A DNA stretch of 11,797 bases from an uncultured Pirellula sp. (GCA_903837255.1 CAILTZ010000300.1:1-11797), one strand, 5' to 3'; counted from the first letter of the stretch, positions 1-6,657 are shown. Program-made: numbers and translations. Notes: generated by a model not told the origin, from the sequence alone.

Positions 1-1254
1 GTCGGCGTCCTGTTCGATCGCACCTGATTCGCGGAGGTGGCTCAGCCGCGGTCGGTGGTCTTTGGAGTCTTCGGCTTGGCGGTTTAGCTGAGAGAGGCAT
101 AGCACAGGAACGTTTTGTTCCCGGGCGAGCATTTTGAGTCGGCGGGCGATTTTGGCGACCTGTTCCTGGCGTGGGTCTCTGGAGTTATCCGGTTCGATCA
201 GTTGCAGATAGTCGACGACGATCAAACCGAGCTTTTTGTTGGTCTTTTGATTTTCCAATTTGGAGATTCGGCGAGCAACAGCAGCGATCTCGCTGACGGT
301 CCGGCTCGGAGAATCATCGATGTAAAGGGGAGCTACAGAGATGTCCGCAGCATGCTTGATCAGGCGTTGCTGCTCTTCGTGTGTGATCGTGCCGACTCGC
401 ATCCGAGAGCCATTGACCCTGGCGATGGAACACAAGAGACGGTCGACCAATTCGATCGAGTTCATTTCCAAACTCACAAACAGGGTCGCAGCCTGTTCCT
501 TCATGGCTACTTGCTCGGCGATGTTCATCGCAAAGGCGGTCTTGCCCATACTAGGACGAGCGGCCAAGATGATCAGCTCACCGTTGTGCAAGCCGCCAGT
601 CATGGTGTCAAAGTCTCTGAAGTGGGTGATGACACCCGAAGAGAGTTGCTCGCCCTTCATTCGCGAGTCGATCCGTTCGATCGACTCTTTGAGAATTGCC
701 GAAACGCTTTGAGCTTGGTTCGAAGAGCGATCGTCCTGGATTTGAAAAATCTCTTGTTCGGCGCTAGCGAGCAAATCCTTTGAGTCGATCGTTTGGTCGT
801 AAGCATCGTGAAGGATTTTGGTCGATGCCTCGATGAGCCGGCGCACGATCGCTTTGGACTGCACGATCTCGGCATAGTAGACCGCGTGGGCTGCGTTGGG
901 AATGCTGTGCGCCAAATCGGCTAGGTAGGGAGCCCCGCCTACGAGTTCGAACTGGTCGCCGGACTTGAGCTGATTGACAAGCAGAGCGATGTCCACCCGT
1001 TTGCCGGAGTCGTACAAACCCGACATGGCTTGGAACAAGATCCGGTGAGCATCGTCGTAGAAGTCATCGGGGCGGAGAATCAGAGTCAATTCGTTGAGAT
1101 TATCGGAATTCAGCAGCACGCAACCGAGCACTGCTTTTTCGGCCGTCAGATCATAAGGCGGCGAGCGGTCGATGAGTGAAGATGCATCATCGGACTGTGG
1201 TTTGCGGCGTTTCTGGCCGGGATCGTTTCGGTTGCGTCGATTCTCAATGCTCAC
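1..1254 (-). CDS. dnaB: Replicative DNA helicase DnaB, C-terminus beyond the window
   Basis: Hexameric 5'-3' helicase that unwinds DNA ahead of the replisome and recruits primase. I translated the 418 visible codons on the minus strand by hand. A basic, polar leader of about 33 residues comes first. The DnaB N-terminal domain follows (about 35-140, with AEKAVLGCVL near its start), then the linker, then the RecA-like ATPase domain. Walker A reads ARPSMGKT (232-239, Lys238) and Walker B reads LIVVDYLQL (Asp348). SQLNRQ follows near 385, and the frame runs off the edge inside the conserved LRESGAIEQDAD. Roughly the last 40-60 residues, including the C-terminal arginine finger region, are missing. 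The start is GTG: an in-frame TAA lies seven codons upstream with no other start between, and GGAG sits about 9 nt before the GTG. The P-loop is uninterrupted, so no intein is present at that common insertion site. The gene is downstream of the beta-propeller gene on the same strand. Confidence 0.96.
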   Translation of the reverse strand, partial: MSIENRRNRNDPGQKRRKPQSDDASSLIDRSPPYDLTAEKAVLGCVLLNSDNLNELTLILRPDDFYDDAHRILFQAMSGLYDSGKRVDIALLVNQLKSGDQFELVGGAPYLADLAHSIPNAAHAVYYAEIVQSKAIVRRLIEASTKILHDAYDQTIDSKDLLASAEQEIFQIQDDRSSNQAQSVSAILKESIERIDSRMKGEQLSSGVITHFRDFDTMTGGLHNGELIILAARPSMGKTAFAMNIAEQVAMKEQAATLFVSLEMNSIELVDRLLCSIARVNGSRMRVGTITHEEQQRLIKHAADISVAPLYIDDSPSRTVSEIAAVARRISKLENQKTNKKLGLIVVDYLQLIEPDNSRDPRQEQVAKIARRLKMLAREQNVPVLCLSQLNRQAEDSKDHRPRLSHLRESGAIEQDAD

Positions 1255-1317
1255 GGTCCACCGCTCCGTCTGTTATGTCCCGACCTGCTTTGCCCCCTGT
1301 GGGATTTCTTTCGCCAG

Positions 1318-1341
1318 ATTCTAACCGACTTGCTCCCAAGT
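1318..1341 (-). promoter_or_regulatory. Possible dnaB promoter -10 box with adjacent inverted repeat
   Basis: In the 153-bp gap before dnaB the minus strand carries TAGAAT (1323-1318), a 5/6 match to the -10 consensus, about 65 nt upstream of the GTG start. Just upstream lies a small inverted repeat, ACTTG-CTCC-CAAGT on the plus strand (1328-1341), which could be an operator. I find no convincing -35 hexamer at the right spacing, so this is weak. dnaB may instead be read from the gene upstream. Confidence 0.25.
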
Positions 1342-1384
1342 GAAACGCAAAGAGCAGATTTTGTAGCCCCCCAACAGTACACCA

Positions 1385-1420
1385 GCTATTTATGGTGCAC
1401 CGGCTATTTATGGAGCACCG
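1385..1420. repeat. 18-bp tandem duplication spanning a stop codon
   Basis: Two adjacent 18-bp units (1385-1402 and 1403-1420) differ at one base only (T1396 versus A1414). The right-hand unit contains the last codons and the TAA stop of the beta-propeller gene on the minus strand. Because 18 is a multiple of three, the left-hand unit repeats Gly-Ala-Pro-stop in the same frame just past the real stop. It looks like a recent slippage or tandem duplication event at the 3' end of the gene. Confidence 0.85.
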
Positions 1421-2961
1421 AATGGGTCGTCATTGCCAGAGGCTGCGGGTGCCGAGGAGGGGGCACCAAAGATATCGTCGGTATTGACGGGACTGCCCGA
1501 AGGTTTGCTCGGTGCACTTGAGCCGGAGGGCTTTGCAGACTCCTGAGCCTTCTTGGGGGGATTAAAAAGGGTTGGCTCAAGGGCCCCTACTTCCCGCAAG
1601 CAACTGATGTGGCCATCTTTGGTCGCGATGAATAAACGATCCGTAACGCTGTTGGGAATAACCAAATCGACCAAAGCGGAACTGGTCCCGTCGACTTGGC
1701 CGTCGGATAGCCGAAGACGACTTAGAGATCCCCGATCGTTTTGGACATAAAGGTGATCCTTGCCTACGCCGACGATTTGATCGACGTGCCCGACATAACT
1801 GTTCCAGAGTTGCTCTCCGGTATTCAAGGCCAAGGCCACGACCCGTCCGTCATCCGAGACGATAAAAGCGCGTTTGCCATCGCATACTGGCGTGCGACTC
1901 GTTGGTATCGCCAAATTCACTCGCCACAGATAGGAACCGGTCCGCGACGTGGTTGCATGGATTACGGTGCCGTACATGCTTGTGAACAAGAACCCTTGGG
2001 GGGTCGCAATCGGCTTGCTATCGAGCGGTTCGTCGATGTTGACTTTGGACCAAAGCTTTGGAACGTTTTCGTTGTGGACCAGGTACATTGCGTTCTTGGA
2101 TGTCCAGGCCATGAAATCACGATCTGCTGAGATCGCCAAACCTCGACGGTTCTCAGCGCCTGCTCTGAGAATCACTGGGGCGATGATTGGTTTCTCGACG
2201 TTGTATCCAACCAATCGACCTTCGGTTGAAGGCACAATGATTCGCTTCTCAAGAGCTGCAGCAGAACCCGCAGGGGTAAACGCAAGACGGCCGGTGTTGA
2301 TCATGTTGCCGGTTTTCAAATCCAACGCGTAGAACGCATTTCCGTTGACTACAGTGACGAAGTCATCGGAGACCCCTGGACCAAAGATGGCCAAATCGGC
2401 TCGTGGGACAGAGCTCTGCCAGAGAAGCTCTCCGGTTTCTCCGTCGATTGTCGTGACAACCCCATTGCTAGCCACTCCTACAACATAGGTCACCGGTTGG
2501 CTGACCACTTTGACCGAGGCCTTCTTGCCAAGAATCGCATAGGTCTTGACCAGCTTTTGAGCCTGGGCCTTGGCCCCCTCCAAACCCAAGATAGGGACCG
2601 ACCCGGCGGACTTACCCTCCAAAATCCGCTTGTCCAAGGCGTCTCGGTCGACTCTCCGTGCATCGATTCGCTCGATCAATCGGTTGCCGATGAAAACATC
2701 AACATACTCGCGTCGGTCGGAGGAATGCGGCCAAACGGCCAAGCTCTCGGCACCTTGGACAAGGCCAGCACCGCCGATGCTGTTTTCCCACATAAGCTCT
2801 AGGCCCAGCGGAGCCACGGAACGCTCGTTAATTTGGGCCTGGGCATCGCATCCAAAAAGGACAAAGGCTCCGAGTGCCAAAAGCACAACCGCTCGGGGAA
2901 AGCGGACTTTGCCAGGAAAGCCCCTGGTGCTGCAGCGATGGATCTGGCTTGGTTTGGTCAT
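1408..2961 (-). CDS. Exported PQQ-like beta-propeller protein, probable lipoprotein
   Basis: Predicted envelope protein of 517 residues. From the chosen ATG there is a basic n-region with several Arg/Lys, a hydrophobic core AVVLLALGAFVLFG (25-37) and Cys38 in a lipobox-like LFGC, so lipid anchoring is likely. Residues of about 145-460 carry repeated blade signatures of PQQ/WD40-like propellers: GETGELLWQSS, LKTGNM, RTGSYLWRVNL, LNTGEQLWNSYVG and LSDGQVDG. The Pro/Ser-rich tail contains two copies of a short motif, DDIFGAP and DDPFGAP, the second forming the C-terminus. No catalytic residues are visible; such propellers are often scaffolds (compare BamB), but a BamB role is not shown here. The start is uncertain: the frame stays open to 3078, with another ATG at 3009, but the extra N-terminal residues do not look like a signal peptide. 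It lies upstream of dnaB and is divergent from the gene at 3493. Confidence 0.8.
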   Translation of the reverse strand: MTKPSQIHRCSTRGFPGKVRFPRAVVLLALGAFVLFGCDAQAQINERSVAPLGLELMWENSIGGAGLVQGAESLAVWPHSSDRREYVDVFIGNRLIERIDARRVDRDALDKRILEGKSAGSVPILGLEGAKAQAQKLVKTYAILGKKASVKVVSQPVTYVVGVASNGVVTTIDGETGELLWQSSVPRADLAIFGPGVSDDFVTVVNGNAFYALDLKTGNMINTGRLAFTPAGSAAALEKRIIVPSTEGRLVGYNVEKPIIAPVILRAGAENRRGLAISADRDFMAWTSKNAMYLVHNENVPKLWSKVNIDEPLDSKPIATPQGFLFTSMYGTVIHATTSRTGSYLWRVNLAIPTSRTPVCDGKRAFIVSDDGRVVALALNTGEQLWNSYVGHVDQIVGVGKDHLYVQNDRGSLSRLRLSDGQVDGTSSALVDLVIPNSVTDRLFIATKDGHISCLREVGALEPTLFNPPKKAQESAKPSGSSAPSKPSGSPVNTDDIFGAPSSAPAASGNDDPFGAP

Positions 2962-3127
2962 GCTCGGACACGCCCTCGGACAAAAAAGGAATGGATCAGC
3001 TCGTATCATCGTACTCTCAGGGAGCCAAAATGCGAGTTTTTTCGGGCCAACCCCAAGTTCCCCAACACCCCGCAGCAATTATTCGGGAAATTCATCTGGT
3101 GCTAGCATTCCCGCCCGATCGCTCAAA

Positions 3128-3152
3128 GGTGCCTGGCACCAATGCGAGCCTT
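3128..3152. repeat. 24-bp direct repeat, copy 1, with GGTGCCTGGCACC palindrome
   Basis: The block at 3129-3152 recurs without mismatch at 3341-3364. In this copy one more base makes the complete 13-bp palindrome GGTGCCTGGCACC (3128-3140), six-base arms around a central T. It is followed by AATGCGAGCCTT. The palindrome plus unique tail is the shape of a REP-like dispersed element. From memory, this palindrome recurs in intergenic DNA of several environmental bacteria, but I cannot verify that here. Confidence 0.85.
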
Positions 3153-3183
3153 CCATCAGCGGTCCATCAGCGTCCATCAGCGG
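3152..3183. repeat. Triple tandem repeat of TCCATCAGCG(G)
   Basis: Three consecutive units begin at 3152, 3163 and 3173 and read TCCATCAGCGG, TCCATCAGCG and TCCATCAGCGG. The array directly abuts the end of the first 24-bp repeat copy. It is followed at once by a small hairpin (CCCGG 3185-3189 with CCGGG 3196-3200). Its function is unknown. Confidence 0.85.
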
Positions 3184-3214
3184 TCCCGGTTGCTGCCGGG
3201 GATCCTTGGGTCTC

Positions 3215-3238
3215 ACGCAAAGACGCAAAGACGCAAAG
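3215..3238. repeat. Triple tandem repeat of ACGCAAAG
   Basis: Three perfect 8-bp units at 3215-3222, 3223-3230 and 3231-3238, preceded by TCTC and followed by GGAGATGG. From memory, very similar CGCAAAGA arrays occur in intergenic regions of many unrelated environmental bacteria, which would make this a dispersed repeat rather than a gene-specific site. Confidence 0.85.
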
Positions 3239-3254
3239 GGAGATGGCAAGATGA

Positions 3255-3280
3255 GGGACTGTCCCCGCGGTTTTTCGGGG
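3255..3280. repeat. GGGACTGTCCC palindrome and overlapping CCCCG hairpin
   Basis: The palindrome GGGAC-T-GTCCC spans 3255-3265. Its right part overlaps a stem formed by CCCCG (3263-3267) and CGGGG (3276-3280) around an 8-nt loop. No T-run follows on the plus strand, so it is not a classic terminator. It belongs to the same repeat cluster. Confidence 0.7.
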
Positions 3281-3340
3281 ATGGATTGGTGATTGTCGAG
3301 TGATGATGGTTGATTTTTGAAGTGGAAGAAGGCGTCATTC

Positions 3341-3364
3341 GTGCCTGGCACCAATGCGAGCCTT
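3341..3364. repeat. 24-bp direct repeat, copy 2
   Basis: Identical to 3129-3152 over 24 bp and in the same orientation. Here the base before is C rather than G, so the palindrome is one base short on each side. It lies 18 bp upstream of the -35 box at 3383. The two copies bound about 188 bp of the repeat mosaic. Confidence 0.85.
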
Positions 3365-3382
3365 GCGAATTTTAGGGGAATC

Positions 3383-3410
3383 TTGACTAGACACACCGCA
3401 GGGTTATACT
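3383..3410 (+). promoter_or_regulatory. Sigma-70-like promoter for the gene at 3493
   Basis: TTGACT (3383-3388, 5/6 match to -35) and TATACT (3405-3410, 5/6 match to -10) are separated by 16 bp. Transcription would begin near 3417, giving a 5' leader of about 75 nt. The second 24-bp repeat copy lies immediately upstream and might influence it. Confidence 0.55.
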
Positions 3411-3492
3411 GCTACTATCGATGTGGCTTATGTTTCTGTGGTTCTCTATTTGATTGGCTTTGTGCCTTTCCAAGGAAATGTGAGGTTGGATC

Positions 3493-3900
3493 ATGGCCGG
3501 AAGATTGCGTTTGTTTTCCAGTAAACCTCTTTTAGGCAGTTTGGCTCTCCTGGGACTGATCCTTCTAGGAGTCGTTTACTATTTGAACCTTGCGCCCGTG
3601 GGAGAAGGGCGTAGCGTCTCTTTTGGTTTGGTGGGCAAGTTCGATCTTGATGGCGATGGTAGAGACGACCGCGAGGCGGTCAAAGCACTGATTGTTGAAA
3701 ACGGTGGGGAGGTCTCTTTGGATTTGGGCCTCGACGGCGAGCTTCAAGGTGAGATTAACGACCAGATGCGCTGGCTGATTCTTGGGGACGGGCCGACTGG
3801 ATCGGCAAAAGACGAACTTATCGAGCAGGCAAAGTCGCGTGGGGTTCGTCGCATCTCTTTCGATAAGTTCCTCGCATATCTCGAATATCGAGGCGACTAA
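3493..3900 (+). CDS. Small membrane-anchored protein with BRCT-like domain and DxDGDG loop
   Basis: Product of 135 residues. The N-terminus is basic (GRLRLFSSK) and is followed by one hydrophobic span (about 12-32), so the rest should lie outside the cytoplasm. Residues of about 41-131 form a domain shared with the C-terminal part of the protein at 4147, about two thirds identical over the first 60 residues. Its pattern is VSFGLVGK, then D51-L-D-G-D-G-R-D-D59, then VKALI, NGGEVS (70-75), RWLILGD (93-99), EQAKSRGV and a final FLAYL. The order hydrophobic-G, Gly-Gly, Trp/hydrophobic-GD, QAK..GV and terminal helix resembles a BRCT domain of the NAD-ligase type. The acidic loop resembles calcium loops of TSP3 or dockerin repeats. 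Both readings are mine, from motif patterns. The start is supported by GAGG (3482-3485), 7 nt before ATG, and a promoter upstream. Function unknown. Confidence 0.85.
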   Translation: MAGRLRLFSSKPLLGSLALLGLILLGVVYYLNLAPVGEGRSVSFGLVGKFDLDGDGRDDREAVKALIVENGGEVSLDLGLDGELQGEINDQMRWLILGDGPTGSAKDELIEQAKSRGVRRISFDKFLAYLEYRGD

Positions 3901-4064
3901 TTACGACGATTCGCACCCACCTTGCAGTGGTCCTGACAAGTTTTCTGGAGCTTGACCCATTGCCGCTCCATTCCGAACGACTGGTAAGGCTTAGCAGGAC
4001 AAAACCCACAAGCCCGCTTAATTGGCATTAAAGTTAGAAAAATCCAAACTTAACCTCGGAAAAT

Positions 4065-4093
4065 TTGACGCCCGGACCACGCGTGTTTACGAT
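4065..4093 (+). promoter_or_regulatory. Sigma-70-like promoter for the gene at 4147
   Basis: TTGACG (4065-4070, 5/6) and TACGAT (4088-4093, 4/6) have ideal 17-bp spacing. The start of transcription would be near 4100, leaving a leader of about 47 nt. This suggests the larger paralogue is expressed independently of the small one, across the 246-bp gap. The rest of that gap (3901-4064) shows no gene and no clear terminator. Confidence 0.45.
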
Positions 4094-4136
4094 CTACATA
4101 TGGAATTTAGAGACTTGGACCAGGAGCTCGGCTTAC

Positions 4137-4140
4137 GAGG
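4137..4140 (+). promoter_or_regulatory. Shine-Dalgarno GAGG that fixes the start at 4147
   Basis: GAGG lies 6 nt before ATG at 4147. The alternative in-frame TTG at 4141 directly follows the GAGG and could not use it, so the ATG is preferred. Confidence 0.6.
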
Positions 4141-4146
4141 TTGTTC

Positions 4147-5616
4147 ATGGCACGCGATCGCAATTTGTATGTTTGGCAGGCTTACGTCGTCGTCATGTCG
4201 TTTGTAAGTCTCTTGAGTATTGGGGCTCTATGCTACGTGATCTTCCAGTCGGGGACCAGATCCCAGCAGGTTGCACAGGCCGATGAGAAGGCTGATACCG
4301 CCGAGAAGAAGTACCGAGAAGAGGCCAAGAAATCGCAACTGCTCGAGATGGTTTTGGGTGCTAAGCCTTCTAACCAAGCGGAGTTCGATCAGGCTGCCCA
4401 GTCTTTTTCTGGCAATCAAGAAGTCGCCGAGATTCAAAAGAAATACGTTGCCGACATGGGCCTCCTCGGCCCAAATGTCGCTGACAAAAACTATCGCAAG
4501 CTCGTTGAAACCCTCATGCAGACCGTCAGAGAGCGGAACCTCCAAGTCGACGCCCAAGCCAAGCGTGAAGAGGACTTGAAGGCCAAGTACGACGCGACGA
4601 TCAAGCAGGAAACCGATGCACGCGAGGCCGAGCGCAAGCGAGCCAACGAACTTGCACAGCAACTCGAGCAGGCCCAAGTCGCTTACGCTCAAAAGGAAAA
4701 AGAGCGACAAGAAGAGATCACGAAAATCCAAACCGATCGTCAACGACTTGCTCAGCAAGCCGAGACCGAAAAGAGAACCTATTTGGGCGAAATCGACAAG
4801 CTGACCAAGAAGCGGGATGAACTGGCCAAGCAGAACGAACTGCTGGGCAAACAGCTCGAAGAGATCAAGGGTGAAGACTTCCAGTATGTGCAGGGCAAGA
4901 TTACCGAAGTCGTCGACGGAGGTCAGACGGTGTATCTGAACCTTGGGCGAGCCGATGGATTGCGCCCAGGAACTCGATTCTCGGTTCTGGACGATGATAC
5001 TTCGAAAGTCGCTGATGTTTCGCCCAAGGCCCGTATTGAGGTCGTCGAAGTCAATCAGCAAACCGATCACCTCTCGCGTGCACGTGTGCTGCCCGATCGG
5101 CATCCAAAGACGATTCTCCGAGGCGATCGCATCTACTCGCCAGCTTGGCAACCAGGGCGCAAAGTCTCCTTCGGTTTGGTCGGTAAGCTCGACATTGACG
5201 GTGATGGCAAAGACGATCGTGAGACAGTCAAAGCCCTCATCGCTCAGAACGGCGGTGAAGTCTCCGTTGATCTTCGGCCCGATGGACGCATGGAAGGCAA
5301 TCTCAACGTCAACACACGCTGGCTGGTCATCGGCGATGAATTCAAAATCCTAGGGGGCAGCCTCGATGCAGCCACCGAAATCATGGGTAAGCGACGCGTT
5401 GAACTCGAGCAACAGGCCAAGGCGATGGGTGTGAGCCGCATCAACCTTGATAAGCTCATGGGTTACCTGCGAGGTTCCAACGACGAGGACATCGTGCCGC
5501 TGGGAAGCGCCACCCGGGCCCAGGACTTCAAGCGTCGGGAGGCTCCACCGGCACCTAGCCGAGGCCGAGTCTCGGGCTTGTTCCAAACCCCGGACGGCCA
5601 AGCTGCACCGAAGTAG
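4147..5616 (+). CDS. Membrane-anchored coiled-coil protein with barrel and BRCT-like domains
   Basis: Product of 489 residues, with domains read from sequence. One membrane span (about 11-34) follows a short polar N-terminus. A charged helical region (about 43-242) rich in Glu, Lys, Gln and Ala, with long heptad-like stretches from about 128, is a likely coiled coil. Residues of about 245-335 contain GKITEVVDGGQTVYLNLGRADGLRPGTRFSV, an IEVVEV strand and LRGDRIYSPAW, resembling the FlgT_C-like small beta-barrel found in planctomycete envelope proteins. Residues of about 338-441 are the BRCT-like domain shared with the 3493 protein, including D349-I-D-G-D-G-K-D-D, NGGEVS, RWLVIGD and QQAKAMGV; it has an extra segment of about 12 residues after the GD. 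A Pro/Arg-rich tail ends the protein. The coiled coil could bring automatic annotation as Smc-like, but there is no ATPase head. It probably spans from the inner membrane into the periplasm. Function unknown. Confidence 0.88.
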   Translation: MARDRNLYVWQAYVVVMSFVSLLSIGALCYVIFQSGTRSQQVAQADEKADTAEKKYREEAKKSQLLEMVLGAKPSNQAEFDQAAQSFSGNQEVAEIQKKYVADMGLLGPNVADKNYRKLVETLMQTVRERNLQVDAQAKREEDLKAKYDATIKQETDAREAERKRANELAQQLEQAQVAYAQKEKERQEEITKIQTDRQRLAQQAETEKRTYLGEIDKLTKKRDELAKQNELLGKQLEEIKGEDFQYVQGKITEVVDGGQTVYLNLGRADGLRPGTRFSVLDDDTSKVADVSPKARIEVVEVNQQTDHLSRARVLPDRHPKTILRGDRIYSPAWQPGRKVSFGLVGKLDIDGDGKDDRETVKALIAQNGGEVSVDLRPDGRMEGNLNVNTRWLVIGDEFKILGGSLDAATEIMGKRRVELEQQAKAMGVSRINLDKLMGYLRGSNDEDIVPLGSATRAQDFKRREAPPAPSRGRVSGLFQTPDGQAAPK

Positions 5617-5668
5617 TCTTCTGGCAGTTTGACTCTGCGATCAAAGAACGCTTGCAAGCCTACCAACC

Positions 5669-6538
5669 ATGCTCGGCTCTCTGGTCGATGTACAAACCGA
5701 AGATGGTATCAAACTCCATGGGTTCCTCACCAGAACCCAGTCGCAGAGCAGTTGGGTTTGGATCATCGTCCATGGCGTCAACGGAAACTTCTACGGTTCG
5801 ACGCTTCTGAGCGATCTGGCGCTGTGCGTTCAAAGACTTGGACATGATGCTCTGCTGGTCAACACCCGAGGCCATGACCTAGCAACATTCGGTTCTGCAG
5901 ATTATCCAGCCCGCATGGGCTCGATGTTCGAGACAATTTCCGATGGCCAAACCGACCTGCTCGCTTGGATTCGATTGTGCAAACAATTGGGTTATGCGAA
6001 TATCGGTTGCATCGCCCATTCCTTGGGGGCTGTCAAGGTCTCTTATGCCCTAGCCAATAGTGGGATAGATCACCAACGTTTAGATCTCCAGCGGTTCGTC
6101 GCCCTCTCACCACCGAGGCTCAACACCGAATTGCTTTCGATGGATCCTGCCAAACGAGAGATCTTTGATCAGCAGTTGCAAGAGGCCCAGCAGTGGTGCG
6201 ACAAAGGGTTCCCGCACCACATCATGCGAGTCCGCTTTCCTCTGGCCAACTGGGTCTCTGCCGAAACCTTTATGGACAAATACGGTAGTGGCCTCAAATA
6301 CGACTACTTTGCATGGTGGACGTCGATTGGAGTGCCGACCCTGTGGGTCTTTGGTCAGCAGGAAGTTCGGCAAGGTTCGGTCAATTTTCGGGACGTGGAT
6401 CAGCAGTTGGAGCAAGTCTTTCGAAACCAGCAGGCTCTCGATCATCGACTGGCCGTGATCCCCCAGGCCGACCACTCCTATCGCGGGCAGCGAGACCCGC
6501 TCGCAGAGTCGATCCAGGCTTGGGTCCAATCGTTTTGA
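5669..6538 (+). CDS. Alpha/beta hydrolase
   Basis: Predicted 289-residue serine hydrolase of the alpha/beta fold, with no signal peptide, so cytoplasmic. Visible landmarks are the oxyanion HG motif in IIVHGVNGNFY (32-42), the strand ALLVNTRGHD (61-70), the nucleophile elbow IAHSLGA with Ser118, and the catalytic His269 in QADHSYRG. The first elbow position is Ala instead of the more usual Gly. The acidic triad member is not certain; Glu232 in VFGQQEV is the best placed. HGVNGNFY plus ADHSYRG recalls DUF1749-type hydrolases, but I would not assign a substrate. The start is fixed: a TGA at 5630-5632 is the nearest upstream in-frame stop and no other start follows it. No Shine-Dalgarno is evident. 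It starts 52 nt after the coiled-coil gene, so it may be co-transcribed; a perfect 10-bp palindrome GCTTGCAAGC (5650-5659) lies in that gap. Confidence 0.9.
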   Translation: MLGSLVDVQTEDGIKLHGFLTRTQSQSSWVWIIVHGVNGNFYGSTLLSDLALCVQRLGHDALLVNTRGHDLATFGSADYPARMGSMFETISDGQTDLLAWIRLCKQLGYANIGCIAHSLGAVKVSYALANSGIDHQRLDLQRFVALSPPRLNTELLSMDPAKREIFDQQLQEAQQWCDKGFPHHIMRVRFPLANWVSAETFMDKYGSGLKYDYFAWWTSIGVPTLWVFGQQEVRQGSVNFRDVDQQLEQVFRNQQALDHRLAVIPQADHSYRGQRDPLAESIQAWVQSF

Positions 6539-6657
6539 AGCGGTTTAGCCTTCAGAACGAGCCGTTAATAATAAGAAATGCGAATCTGCATCGACTCAGC
6601 GCTGGCAACTAGGCCTAGAAACCAGCATCTTTGAGTGGGCACCCCTTGAAAACAGGC

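Larger units (their letters stand above)
2962..3492. other. Non-coding divergent region, mosaic of short repeats
   Basis: This 531-bp stretch separates the minus-strand beta-propeller gene from the plus-strand gene at 3493. The open frames in it lack a credible start or protein-like composition, so I call no gene. It holds, in order: a first copy of a 24-bp repeat led by a palindrome, a triple 10-11-bp repeat, a CCCGG hairpin, a triple 8-bp repeat, a GGGACTGTCCC palindrome with a following hairpin, a second copy of the 24-bp repeat, and a strong-looking promoter. I see no clear promoter for the minus-strand gene, although AATAAT occurs on that strand near 3080. Confidence 0.7.

Noticed and set aside
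115..783. Open frame of 222 codons on the plus strand
   Set aside because: It lies entirely antisense to the DnaB ATPase domain, whose Walker motifs are clear on the minus strand.
3255..3280. Rho-independent terminator at the CCCCG hairpin
   Set aside because: The stem is short and no T-run follows; no gene ends nearby on either strand.
2570..3292. Open frame of 240 codons on the plus strand reaching into the intergenic region
   Set aside because: Half is antisense to the beta-propeller gene and the rest translates the repeat mosaic; the composition is not protein-like.
3129..3364. CRISPR array suggested by the two 24-bp repeats
   Set aside because: There are only two copies, about 188 bp apart, with no regular spacers and no cas genes.
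3079..3396. Possible small minus-strand gene in the divergent region
   Set aside because: Its codons run through the tandem repeats and palindromes and it has no ribosome-binding site or family resemblance.
4228..5151. Open frame of 307 codons on the minus strand opposite the coiled-coil gene
   Set aside because: The Leu/Phe-rich translation is what the complement of Lys/Glu/Gln codons gives. No start signal or domain is seen.
6638..6655. Sigma-54-like promoter (GGGCACCCCTTGAA) before the adenylate-forming gene
   Set aside because: The GG and GC elements are not at the required -24/-12 spacing.
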